This document shows, one piece after another, positions 55,011 through 64,000 of a DNA stretch of 64,000 nt. The position numbers and the translations under genes are program-made. The notes under the pieces were generated by a model. The model was not told the DNA's origin, did no database searches, and was given only the letters and a program-made list of their open reading frames with translations. This stretch comes from Flavobacterium plurextorum. GTDB lineage: Bacteria > Bacteroidota > Bacteroidia > Flavobacteriales > Flavobacteriaceae. The DNA lies in NCBI RefSeq assembly GCF_002217395.1, contig NZ_MUHD01000036.1, positions 1-64,000 on the forward strand. The letters are read 5' to 3'. Each line of letters starts with the position of its first letter. The stretch's first letter is position 1.

Positions 55011-56111
55011 ATGAGATGGCGTAATTTAAAGCAGCTTTTAATATTGCTGCTATTTACTGGTGCTAATGCACAAAAACAAGAAATAAGGTCAGCTTTAAGA
55101 GAATTAAAGGAAGGATATCCACAGCGTGCACTGACTTCAATTTCTGGATTGGAGTATAAGATTTTAAATGCAACCGATGAAGAAAAATCGGACTATTATT
55201 ACATTACAGGCATCTGTAATCTAATGCAGACCGAGAAAAGCAATGATAAAAAAGGTCTTAGCACTGCAGTACAGGCATTCAATGACTTGCTAGTCACAGA
55301 AAATTCCACGAAACTCTTCAAATATTCTGAAGTAGCTAAAGAAGCTTTATATGGAATAAAACGCAAATTGGCCAATCAGGCTGCAGTTAATTTTAAAGAA
55401 GAAAAATATCAAGAAAGCGGTAATATTTTTTTGGATTTGTACCAATTCGATAAAAATCAGATGTGTTATCTGTACTATGCCGCATACTGTAATATGCTGA
55501 TGAAAAAATATTCTAACGCGCTGAATTATTTTACAGAATTAAAAAAAAAGAATTATTCGGGAAAAATATTTTTTTATTACGCGGTTAATAACACTAGCGG
55601 AAAGGATGATGAATTTCTTTCCAGATCTGAAAGGGATAAGGCATTAACAGCGGGAACCCACAAAAGATCTTACGCTGAAATGAGTGAGCCTAAGAAAGAG
55701 AATATATTAAATAACATTATACTCTTAAATCTTTTATTGGGTAATGCCGAGAATGCTAAAAGAGCTATAATGGAATATAAAATTCGTGAACCTCAAAATC
55801 CGATGTTTGATTTGGCTGAATTTCTGCTTTATCTCGAAACAAAAGATTACCAGACATTTGATAAAATTTTGCTTGCACGCTTGGTAAAAAATCCGGATGA
55901 TGCGGATCTGTATTTTTATCTGGGGGTTATCAGCGAAAGGCTTAATAAAAAGAAAGATGCTAAAATATATTACAAAAGGGTATTAGAAATTAATCCTGTA
56001 TACCAGCTTGAAAGTGAAGCAAGGCTTAGTTCCTCTGCAGAGGCTGAAAGGATTTTTAGTAATCTAGGCGAAAAAATTAGTTTAACTGACACTTCCGAGT
56101 TTAATCCGTAG
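55011..56111 (+). CDS. Exported TPR-repeat protein
   Basis: 366 residues with a signal peptide (about 1-20, ending GANAQ). Helical repeats fit TPR spacing, for example LTSISGLEYKILNATDEEKS, KEEKYQESGNIFLDLYQFDK and the C-terminal DADLYFYLGVISERLNKKKD with AKIYYKRVLEINP. It is probably periplasmic and serves as a scaffold for the surface machinery. It is 159 bp after the OmpA-like gene, so it may be the last gene of that operon, and the last gene before the long leader of the adhesin. Confidence 0.8.
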   Translation: MRWRNLKQLLILLLFTGANAQKQEIRSALRELKEGYPQRALTSISGLEYKILNATDEEKSDYYYITGICNLMQTEKSNDKKGLSTAVQAFNDLLVTENSTKLFKYSEVAKEALYGIKRKLANQAAVNFKEEKYQESGNIFLDLYQFDKNQMCYLYYAAYCNMLMKKYSNALNYFTELKKKNYSGKIFFYYAVNNTSGKDDEFLSRSERDKALTAGTHKRSYAEMSEPKKENILNNIILLNLLLGNAENAKRAIMEYKIREPQNPMFDLAEFLLYLETKDYQTFDKILLARLVKNPDDADLYFYLGVISERLNKKKDAKIYYKRVLEINPVYQLESEARLSSSAEAERIFSNLGEKISLTDTSEFNP

Positions 56112-56830
56112 GCATTTTATAATATAGTCAGCTGCTAAATCTTACTTTCAATATTTTATTCGAAGTCCATGCATGTAATTTCATATAGAATTTAAACGCC
56201 TTACATTTTTCATCGTTCATTTGAGAATATTTGAATTAGTAAACAATAATTTTTAATGAATAAGGCATATAGCGCTTTCGCACTTGTTGATATACAATAT
56301 TGAGGCGCTTTTTAATCTGCAGAAAAATATTATTGGACTTCAAAGTGGTATTTACGAATAATGCATGCCCTTTTTTTTTAAACACTTACTTGAGATTAGA
56401 ATAAACTAAGGAAATACCTCTAGAATTGAAAATCGCAGTATTCTAACAATCAATCAGAATAAAGTCGTTAGACAGTCCCAGCCTGGCAGCCAGAGTCTTT
56501 ATCAGCATGGAATTGCGGCTATTGACAGAGAGGGACTGTCTAATGTGGTATAAGGCCAGAATGTTAAAATAATCTGCCCAGTATTGGAGACGTAATTTTT
56601 TGCGTTGATTCTTTGGGAAAATGATCAGCAGTGTTACAGCATCTTTACTCGAAGTGAGATTAAGCTTCTGTTCTTTCTAAATTCACATTATGTTCTGCAT
56701 TTAGCCGTTAGCCTACTTGCGAATTTAAATGTATATAGGTGAAGATTTACCAATTGCAGCAGGTATGGATATTGATACTGTCTAAAAAATAAACTATGAA
56801 TTTATTCTGATTTTCAAAAATTCATGAATA
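56112..56830. other. Noncoding region before adhesin promoter
   Basis: No supported gene. It holds the palindromic element at 56468-56543 and a weak terminator-like repeat (AGCGC at 56271 and GCGCT at 56305 then TTTT). Nothing else recognised. Confidence 0.45.
56468..56543. repeat. 76-bp element with 12-bp perfect terminal inverted repeats
   Basis: TTAGACAGTCCC (56468-56479) and GGGACTGTCTAA (56532-56543) are perfect inverted repeats with a 52-bp centre. The ends resemble the GACAGTCCC-type tips of some Bacteroidota insertion sequences, and the size suits a MITE-like remnant. No clear target-site duplication flanks it. A folded RNA element is the alternative. Confidence 0.5.
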
Positions 56831-56928
56831 TACGATAATCTGTAAAACGCACTTGTTTTTCTTCTTTTATGACCGTTAACTACTTATAGCTATCGTGTAG
56901 ATTATCATTTTTTGATATTTACGGTGTG
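56831..56928 (+). promoter_or_regulatory. LytTR-box promoter before the giant adhesin
   Basis: TACGATAAT (56831) and ACCGTTAAC (56872) lie 41 bp apart (20+21), with a weak middle copy at about 56851. ACCGTTAACTACTT starts at 56872, and 46 bp later GATATTTACGGTGTG (56914-56928) contains the -7-like TTT. The string TTTACGGTGTG (56918-56928) is identical to that at the kinase 1 promoter (35587-35597). A leader of about 240 bases would precede the adhesin ATG. Confidence 0.65.
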
Positions 56929-57169
56929 ATAGATTATGTATTGCTGGAAATAGTACACTAAATTCTTTAATAGACAGAGGACTAGCATCTAAAAGCTATA
57001 ATAAAAAAAAGGATGATAGATCTTCAGGCGGTGTGTTTTCTAAATGGTGCCAGCTTCATGGTCTAAACGATGCTGCAGCTAAATGATGAAGTTTTAGCTG
57101 TCTGGTTAAAGCTTAAAAATTCAGTTTTCCTCCCAAGGAAAGTTTTCTAAAATAAAGAAATAACGATTT

Positions 57170-60100
57170 ATGAAAAAAACTTCTATTCTGAGAATACTAT
57201 TACTGTCCTTAATTTCATTTCAGTATTTTACGATATACTCGCAAAATCTAGTAGCTTATGGCTTGAAAGGTGCGAAAGAATTCGATGCTGTTTTTTTTAC
57301 GCCAAGCTATCAGTTTAAAAGCCAGTTTGGAGCCCACAGTAAAAATATTTCTGTAAGGCAAGATGCTTCCGAAATTGTAAATCCGGTAATAAAATATGCA
57401 CAAAGCCCCTATGTCGGGGTGGTTTCACGCTGCCCGAATGATGGCAGTATGCTTCCAAAATTATTTCTTTGCGGTTTAAATGACAGCAGGTTAATACAGA
57501 CAGGCATAACAGATGCAGTTTTTATAACTTGGCAGAGAAGAACTGGCGGCTGCGCATCTTTCACCAGGGGAAACTGTCCAAATAAAGACTCAAACTGCAC
57601 TTGGGCAGATGTTGGGGAAGGTGCAGATTATGCAGCTAGCAGCAGCGGTGAATTTAGAATAAAAATTAGAAATAAGAACAATACAGAATCTGTTTTTTAT
57701 TTTAATGTTTATAAAAATGAACTCGATCCAAATGGAATTACTAAAAGTGATATAATTAATGGCATTAACAGCTGTACAATACCCGGACAAATAATTGCAG
57801 GTGGATTAGGCAGCGGATATGAATACAGCTGTACCACGAATCCTGTGCCAAACGAATGGCAGGACAGTAATATGTTTTCTATTATAAATCCTGGTTCTTA
57901 TAATATTTTTATAAGATTAAAAGGAGTTGACGGAGGCTGTATTTTCAACGTTAAAAATATCGTGGTAAGGTCAGTTAATTTCACCTCGGCATTAACCGCT
58001 GCACAACCCTTATGTTCTGGTGAAAAGGGTATTATTAAAGTTACCGCAAATGCAGTTAACAGACAGCTCAAATATGCAATCTATAAAGGTCAAAACACTG
58101 CTCCATTAAGTACTGTAGGGCCAGTTTCACTTTCAGAGTTTGAGTTTACAGGTTTAGATGCGGGATCCTATCGTGTTGTGTCCTCTGTGGATGGAACATG
58201 TGCCACAGATGAGCAGAGCATCAAGATTAATTCTTTAGCTAAGATTGTTAATAATTCGTATATTACCCAGGCGCTTACTGTATGTGCTAATGGTTTAATT
58301 AAGGGAGCCGCTACCGGAGGCACAGCGCCTTACAGATACTCTGTTAATGCAGATGATGCCGGTTTTCAGGTTATATCTAATGGCATCGTAACCGTTAAGA
58401 ACGGAGGGACTTATATAATGAGGGTTGAAGATGTTAACGGATGTATCATTGACAAGAAAATTTCAATTCCAGCTGTAACAAAACCTGAATATACTATAAC
58501 GTCAATTAATGGAAAATGCGGAGAGAATAGCAGCATAGAAGTAAAGTTAACTAAAGATAATGGTTTTAACCTAGAATACAGTAAAGATAATGGTGTTAAT
58601 TTTATAAATGGAAATGGTGGGGGTGTCATTTTCAGCAATTTAACAAATGGACAGTATGCCATTGTGGTGAGATATACAAAGACTGGGGTGAATAACGGAA
58701 GCAGCTGTTCTGATAATCCGCATATTATAAATATCGGAGCAACGACACCTTTGACTGCATCTGCTGGTATAGGTTCTCTTTCTGGATGCGGACCTGATTC
58801 AGATGCTGGCCAGGGAATTGCAAGAATTACCAATCCGCAGGGAGGAACCCCATTTCCAGCTCCAAATTTGTACCTTTACAGTTTCGATAACCAGAAGAGC
58901 TGGATTACCAAGAACGAAGGCTACATTAAGCCAGGAGGGCCTTATTCTGTATTTATAAAAGATGCGGCTGGATGTGTTTATGAAATGGCAGGACTAAAAT
59001 TAGACCCAAAGCCAGCCCCCCCGGTTATCACCATGGATGAACCCGTTTACAACTGTGACGGTACAGCAAATAGCTCTGTAAGAATTAATGACGGTTTAGG
59101 GAATCCGAAGTATGCTTATAAATTGTATCTGGATGGAAATCCAAATCCAAATACAGCTGATCCTAATATGTTTTTAAATGTCTCTCCAGGGGACCATTAT
59201 ATCACGGTAGATTATAGCGTCTTAACGGTAAGCACTTACAGTAATTTATTGGATGAAAGTTTTGGAAGCGGAGAAAATACAACATCACCCGGGATTAACA
59301 GTTTTTATTACTGTTTCGAAAGACAGCTGCCAGGACAGCCTGAGACTTACTGTAATGGAAGCTATGCAATAAACGACGGGGATTATTCCGTTACCAGTTC
59401 CATCAATAAGGCAATCACTTCTACGTGGGGCTGGAGGTATCCCAAAGACCATACCAGCAATGGGACAGACCCTAAAGGGAGGTTTCTGGCTGTAAATATT
59501 GGCAGTCAGATACCTGAAACGACAGTTCTTTATGAAAAGCAGATTAATGATGTGATTCCAAATCAGCCCATTAATTTTGATTTTTATGCTATGAATTTAA
59601 TGATGCCGGGGGCTGGTAATGAGGATCCGAATTTAAGAATAGCGTTAGTTGATGCAAATGGGGAAGAAATTTCATGGTTCGCTACCGGTCCCATTGCCAG
59701 GTCAGTTTCTGATACGGATTGGAAGCATTTTCCGGAAACCCCTATAGCACTGAATCCGGGTAATAATAATTCTTTACGATTAATTATTCGCTCCAATGTC
59801 AGAAAAGCAAATGGGAACGATGTAGCCATAGATGATATTAAAGTGTTTCAGATCCCCAAAACATGCGGTGCACAGTCCTTATTTAAAATCAAAGTAAATT
59901 CTAATAAGGTATTTAATGCTAGGGTTGAGAATAGCAGTCCTGTAAAATGCGTAGGAGAGAGTAGCGGTGCATTGAGTATTTACGCAGAAAACTTTTCAGA
60001 TACATTCCAATATTCTATTGATGGACAGCCATGGATATCTTCGGCAGTATCACCTGTTTTAGTTAGCGGACTTAAGGCTAATCCTTACAGTGTTAAAGTT

Positions 60101-63100
60101 AGATACAATGATAAATCTCCTGACTGTGATTTTGACATTCCAGCAGTTGTGACTTCGGTCGAGACATTTTTGGTCGAGGCCGCCGCAACAGTGGCTACCT
60201 GTTCAGATGGTGCATCAGTTACAGCGAGAGCTACTGGAGGGACTGCTCCTTATTCATTTGTATTAAAAGATTCTGCAGGTAAGGAGACTCCATTCCTTAG
60301 CGATGGCAATGCAGGAGGCATATTAAAGAAAATTCCTCCCGGAAACTATGTGGTTATAGGTATGGATAAAAACTCTTGCAGCAATAACAGCCAGCAACTA
60401 AATTTAGTTGTTGCACAGAGCGATGTGGCTCAGCTTACAATTGATGAAACAAAAAAAATATGTTTTGATGGTAGCAATGGCACCGCAATTACAATAGCTA
60501 TTTCAGGAGGAAAAGAGCCATTCACGTATAGCGTAAGCCAGGATGGAGGCATTGTGTATGATGCTTTCAGACCATCTTTTTCGGATCGGGAATTTACTTT
60601 CACGGCACCTGCCGGAGGGACATATGATTTCATTGTTATGGATGCTAATGGCTGTAAGTCTAGTTTTAATATTATAATTGATGATCAGATAAGCGCTAAA
60701 TCAGTTTTAACAAAGGATATTACATGCGGTGCTTTTCCGCAGAATGCTGCACGGATTGAAGTATCAGTAAAAGGAGGCACTGAACCATTCGGCTACAGAG
60801 TAAAAAGTAATGGAGGGACATTTAATGGGCCGCCAGTTTTATTTGAAGGAAAAACTTTTGAATATTCGCCGGCTGCTTCGGGGAGCTATACATTTGAGAT
60901 TACCGATTCAAAAGGATGTACAGAAGAAACGGAAGCATTAGCGGTAAAAGACCCTGAAATTGTTACAGTTACCTACATATCGACAGATCCGGTATGTAAC
61001 GGCAATTCAGATGGTACAATTTTATTTACTGCAATTACAGGAACAGGGCCTTTTAGGTACAGTATAGATAGTGGACAGACGTTTCAGGATTCCTATAAAT
61101 TTGGAGGATTATCTGCTGGAACATATAATTATGCGGTAAAAGATTCTAATGGCTGTATAGCAGAGGGGAATGCAGTTTTGGCAAATCCTTCTGCGGTCAC
61201 ATTAGATATTCATACTAATGGAATAGCATGCGGACCTCTAAAACCTGGAAGTTTTGATGTAAGGGTCAGCGGCGGAGGAAAGGCTCCCTATATTTATTAT
61301 CTGTATGACAATGCTATGAATGTGATAGATTCCTACACTGCCACTACAGCTGGGGATGCAGCAGTGATGCACAATTTTCCAAATCTTTCATTTGGTGATT
61401 ATTTTATGACAGCAGTAGATATAAATGGCTGCGAATTTAAAAGCAGCAAATTAAGAATTGAACCGCCACCGTATTTAGATCTTTCGGGCACAATTATAGG
61501 GAATACCTGTGTTGAAGGAATTTCAGTTGCATTAAAAGTAACTGGAGGTACAGGACCGGATTTCACATATAATATATTGGGAACTAGCAGGACATCAGGC
61601 TCTATCACTTCAGCTGTTTATACTTTTGATAAACTAGAGCAAAATATGACCTATGTATTTGAGGTATTAGATTCAAATGGATGCCCCTCTTATCTGGAGG
61701 TTAAAACGCCAAGTATTTCAAATCTTATTATTGATTCAATTGTAACAAAACAGGTGACTTGCTACGGAGCAGCAAATGGTGAGGTTACTTTTACGGTATC
61801 TCAGTACAGTGCTTCAGAACTTCAGTATGAAATTAGGGATAATTTAACCAATAAGGAAGTCTCACCCTCTTTAAGTGGCTCAGTATATGGGTTAACAGGA
61901 AATTCTTTCACTGGAACTATTAAAGGTTTGAAACCAGGAAATTATTCCTTATATATAAAAGAGACGGATGGCACATCGTGCTCTATTTCTCAAATATTTA
62001 AAATCACACAGCCTACGTTGCCACTTAGTGCTCAAATAACAAGCATAAATAATGCGAATTGCCATATGGGGGCTTTAATCACTCTAAAAGCCAGCGGAGG
62101 TACCGGGCCTTATCTTTATGCGACGGCTGTTAGTCCGGCAATTCCTTCTTTGTTTGATAATAGCAATGTATTAGAATTGGGAAAACCAGAAACAAATTGG
62201 AATATATTGGTGAAAGACGCAAACGGATGCATATTTGCTTTAAGCCACACTACAGCCACAGATTCAAGCCCAGCTATAGCTCTTTCAATAGTGGATAAGT
62301 GTGCCAGTCAAAATGAATTTGCAATTCGAGTAATAGAAACATCAGCCGGAAAAGGGCCGTATTCTCTGAAAATGGATAATGGAGTTTTTACTCCCATAAA
62401 GGCTCTGCCTTATAATATAACAGGTTTGTCTTCAGGGAATCATACAATTACGCTTAAAGATGCTAATGAATGCACAGATACGAAATCTATTAAAATTGAT
62501 TCTCCTATAAAAGTGATTGCTTCTGTAAGTGTTCTTCCTGGATGCGAAGTTAATAATGGAGAGATTTTATTAGCACCTTCAGGAGGCAGCAGTTCCTATA
62601 ATTACTCTATTAGTCCAATGCATCCTGGAATTATAGTTAAGGGTAATAAAATTACAGGATTGATTGCAGATAATTATACGATCACAATGACAGATATTCA
62701 AAATCATTGCACTGCCATTGCAGAGGTGAGCCTATCACCAGCAAGTCCGGTTAAATTCGAGGCCCAAGGCGCTAAAGCCACCTGTAAAGGAGCACAAGAT
62801 GGAAGTATCAGCGTAAGGCTTTCTAATGATAATAATAATCCTCCTTATACCTACAGCATCTCAGGTGGATTAATTGCTTCGGTATCAGATCAGTCATCTT
62901 CAGAGTTTACAGATCTGCCAGCTGGGAGCTATACCATTGAGGTAAAATCTGGACGAGGCTGTAAAGTCAAAAAGATTATTGATATTGCCGAACCTGATCA
63001 GATTGAGATAAAACCCACAATAACTAAGTATAGCTGCAAAGCGAATAATAATGGATTTACTTATGCTAGGATAACCGCAGATAATGTGAAAGGCGGGGCG

Positions 63101-64000
63101 GGTCCAGGTAACTATGTGGCCTATCAGTTTTTTAGAGATGGTATTGAAGTTCAAAATGGTTCTTCAAATACACACACCGAATACGATTATAAAGGGGGAA
63201 GTTATACAATAAATGTATACGATAAAAATAATTGTATGGGTACTTCAGAAGCTGTTGCAGTTGAGCCGTTTACTATTATGGAGAGCCTGAAAATCAATAG
63301 AATTTTCCCTATCACTTGTGAAAACTTAGAATCGGTTAAAGCGGTTGTGAACATCAAAGGTACAGCCAGCAGCTTACAGTATCATCTGACAGGTATAGAA
63401 AATACAGTTGCAGATCCGCAGACTAATTCAACTGGCGAGTTCTCTGGGCTGGGAATAGGTGATTATTTAATAACAGCTGAAGATACGGGCACAGGATGTT
63501 CAATTGCTGAATATTACCATGTATTCGCCCCCAATACATTTGAGATTCAGGTTCAATCGGCTAACGCTGAAATTTGTTACGGAGAAAATGCCGGAAGCAT
63601 CGAATTGATCTTAGCTGATACAAAGCCTGTTCCAACCAATGACTCTTGGATTTATGATTATATTATTACTGGCCCAATGCCTGCTATATATGGAAGTTCA
63701 GATAATTCAGGACCTGTTAAGATAACCGGGTTAATGGCAGGAGAATATACAGTTACAGCAAAATTGAAAAGTGGTTCTAAATGTGAAGTTAGGACTGGTT
63801 TTCATATTGTACAGCCGCTATCTAAATTAGATATTGAGCTGCAGTATACGGCAGTTAGCTGTAAATCTGGTTATAATGATGGCACTATTACGGCAACAGC
63901 AAAAGGAGGCTGGACAGATAGAGCCTATCAATATGAATTGATCGGTCCGATAGCACATATATATTCTGATGTATATCATTTTGATAATTTAACGCCGGGA
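57170..64000 (+). CDS. Giant SprB-repeat adhesin, 5' part (runs off window)
   Basis: Open from ATG at 57170 to the right edge: 2277 codons in one frame with no stop. Signal peptide about 1-25 (ending IYSQ). Residues about 30-260 form an N-terminal domain unique to this protein (GAKEFDAVFFTPSYQFKSQF). Then come about 20 SprB-type repeats of 75-100 residues, each with Cys-x-G..DG near its start and a TGG-x-x-PY-x-YS core (for example VCNGNSDGTILFTAITGTGP, CKGAQDGSISVRLSNDN). One insert interrupts them at about residues 690-905 (LDESFGSGENTTSPGINSFY and DFYAMNLMMPGAGNEDPNLR), which resembles a jelly-roll/MAM-like domain. SprB-type proteins are filaments moved along the surface for gliding or attachment, secreted by type IX. 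The C-terminal sorting domain is not in the window. Confidence 0.93.
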   Translation, partial: MKKTSILRILLLSLISFQYFTIYSQNLVAYGLKGAKEFDAVFFTPSYQFKSQFGAHSKNISVRQDASEIVNPVIKYAQSPYVGVVSRCPNDGSMLPKLFLCGLNDSRLIQTGITDAVFITWQRRTGGCASFTRGNCPNKDSNCTWADVGEGADYAASSSGEFRIKIRNKNNTESVFYFNVYKNELDPNGITKSDIINGINSCTIPGQIIAGGLGSGYEYSCTTNPVPNEWQDSNMFSIINPGSYNIFIRLKGVDGGCIFNVKNIVVRSVNFTSALTAAQPLCSGEKGIIKVTANAVNRQLKYAIYKGQNTAPLSTVGPVSLSEFEFTGLDAGSYRVVSSVDGTCATDEQSIKINSLAKIVNNSYITQALTVCANGLIKGAATGGTAPYRYSVNADDAGFQVISNGIVTVKNGGTYIMRVEDVNGCIIDKKISIPAVTKPEYTITSINGKCGENSSIEVKLTKDNGFNLEYSKDNGVNFINGNGGGVIFSNLTNGQYAIVVRYTKTGVNNGSSCSDNPHIINIGATTPLTASAGIGSLSGCGPDSDAGQGIARITNPQGGTPFPAPNLYLYSFDNQKSWITKNEGYIKPGGPYSVFIKDAAGCVYEMAGLKLDPKPAPPVITMDEPVYNCDGTANSSVRINDGLGNPKYAYKLYLDGNPNPNTADPNMFLNVSPGDHYITVDYSVLTVSTYSNLLDESFGSGENTTSPGINSFYYCFERQLPGQPETYCNGSYAINDGDYSVTSSINKAITSTWGWRYPKDHTSNGTDPKGRFLAVNIGSQIPETTVLYEKQINDVIPNQPINFDFYAMNLMMPGAGNEDPNLRIALVDANGEEISWFATGPIARSVSDTDWKHFPETPIALNPGNNNSLRLIIRSNVRKANGNDVAIDDIKVFQIPKTCGAQSLFKIKVNSNKVFNARVENSSPVKCVGESSGALSIYAENFSDTFQYSIDGQPWISSAVSPVLVSGLKANPYSVKVRYNDKSPDCDFDIPAVVTSVETFLVEAAATVATCSDGASVTARATGGTAPYSFVLKDSAGKETPFLSDGNAGGILKKIPPGNYVVIGMDKNSCSNNSQQLNLVVAQSDVAQLTIDETKKICFDGSNGTAITIAISGGKEPFTYSVSQDGGIVYDAFRPSFSDREFTFTAPAGGTYDFIVMDANGCKSSFNIIIDDQISAKSVLTKDITCGAFPQNAARIEVSVKGGTEPFGYRVKSNGGTFNGPPVLFEGKTFEYSPAASGSYTFEITDSKGCTEETEALAVKDPEIVTVTYISTDPVCNGNSDGTILFTAITGTGPFRYSIDSGQTFQDSYKFGGLSAGTYNYAVKDSNGCIAEGNAVLANPSAVTLDIHTNGIACGPLKPGSFDVRVSGGGKAPYIYYLYDNAMNVIDSYTATTAGDAAVMHNFPNLSFGDYFMTAVDINGCEFKSSKLRIEPPPYLDLSGTIIGNTCVEGISVALKVTGGTGPDFTYNILGTSRTSGSITSAVYTFDKLEQNMTYVFEVLDSNGCPSYLEVKTPSISNLIIDSIVTKQVTCYGAANGEVTFTVSQYSASELQYEIRDNLTNKEVSPSLSGSVYGLTGNSFTGTIKGLKPGNYSLYIKETDGTSCSISQIFKITQPTLPLSAQITSINNANCHMGALITLKASGGTGPYLYATAVSPAIPSLFDNSNVLELGKPETNWNILVKDANGCIFALSHTTATDSSPAIALSIVDKCASQNEFAIRVIETSAGKGPYSLKMDNGVFTPIKALPYNITGLSSGNHTITLKDANECTDTKSIKIDSPIKVIASVSVLPGCEVNNGEILLAPSGGSSSYNYSISPMHPGIIVKGNKITGLIADNYTITMTDIQNHCTAIAEVSLSPASPVKFEAQGAKATCKGAQDGSISVRLSNDNNNPPYTYSISGGLIASVSDQSSSEFTDLPAGSYTIEVKSGRGCKVKKIIDIAEPDQIEIKPTITKYSCKANNNGFTYARITADNVKGGAGPGNYVAYQFFRDGIEVQNGSSNTHTEYDYKGGSYTINVYDKNNCMGTSEAVAVEPFTIMESLKINRIFPITCENLESVKAVVNIKGTASSLQYHLTGIENTVADPQTNSTGEFSGLGIGDYLITAEDTGTGCSIAEYYHVFAPNTFEIQVQSANAEICYGENAGSIELILADTKPVPTNDSWIYDYIITGPMPAIYGSSDNSGPVKITGLMAGEYTVTAKLKSGSKCEVRTGFHIVQPLSKLDIELQYTAVSCKSGYNDGTITATAKGGWTDRAYQYELIGPIAHIYSDVYHFDNLTPG

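Overview
The window is AT-rich, circular-chromosome-type DNA of a Bacteroidota bacterium, most likely Flavobacterium or a close relative. The evidence is a SusC/SusD pair, TAnnTTTG-type -7 promoter boxes, Reg_prop/Y_Y_Y sensor kinases with LytTR regulators, and type IX secretion/gliding-type surface genes (PorP/SprF, a gliding-motility-associated C-terminal domain, a giant SprB-repeat adhesin). No rRNA, tRNA, CRISPR array or intact insertion sequence was recognised.

Region 1 (0.5-17.4 kb) is a carbohydrate locus. On the + strand are SusC, SusD and a NagB/SOL-superfamily protein. Convergent to them, on the - strand, is a long operon headed by a DeoR-type repressor: fucose/arabinose-isomerase-family enzyme, split transketolase (two subunits), ribose-type ABC importer (binding lipoprotein, DUF2291 protein, ATPase, permease), a secreted nucleoside-hydrolase-like DUF1593 protein, and an FGGY kinase with glycerol-kinase-like active-site residues. 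Together they suggest uptake, isomerisation, phosphorylation and transketolase cleavage of a small or branched sugar that cannot be named from sequence alone.

Region 2 (18.0-25.4 kb) looks like an organophosphonate-use locus: a TonB-dependent receptor, an MFS-like (DUF5690-type) transporter, a glycine-oxidase-like FAD enzyme, a phosphonatase-type HAD hydrolase with the diagnostic DxAGT and Lys residues, and a divergent HTH-cupin regulator. Four copies of a palindrome of the form TTTAC-N5-GTAAA lie in the two upstream regions.

Region 3 (25.4-35.4 kb) is accessory DNA. After an outer-membrane-protein remnant and a small membrane protein comes an all-minus-strand cassette of defence-like genes: a short PRTase-CE-like fragment, a DUF262/DUF1524 (GmrSD-like) nuclease, a frameshifted trypsin-like peptidase, an HD phosphohydrolase, a GIY-YIG-like protein, an HNH nuclease and two broken genes (helical-repeat and TPR). 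Several members are interrupted, so this may be a decaying island.

Region 4 (35.5-46.2 kb) holds two tandem paralogous sensor-kinase/response-regulator pairs. The first regulator lacks its DNA-binding domain; the second is a complete LytTR protein. They are followed by a small receiver-like protein and a membrane-anchored AraC-type regulator. Three promoters (before kinase 1, before the small receiver-like gene, and before the giant adhesin 13-21 kb away) share the same element ACCGTTWACTACTT placed exactly 46 bp before a -7-like TTT, with LytTR-like repeats 20-21 bp apart further upstream. This links the two-component system to the adhesin.

Region 5 (46.2-64 kb) starts with 1.75 kb of apparently noncoding DNA, then a six-gene surface operon (surface protein, L-type-lectin-like protein, protein with gliding-motility C-terminal domain, PorP/SprF, PD40/OmpA protein, TPR protein), and ends with the first 2277 codons of a giant SprB-like repeat adhesin that runs off the right edge.
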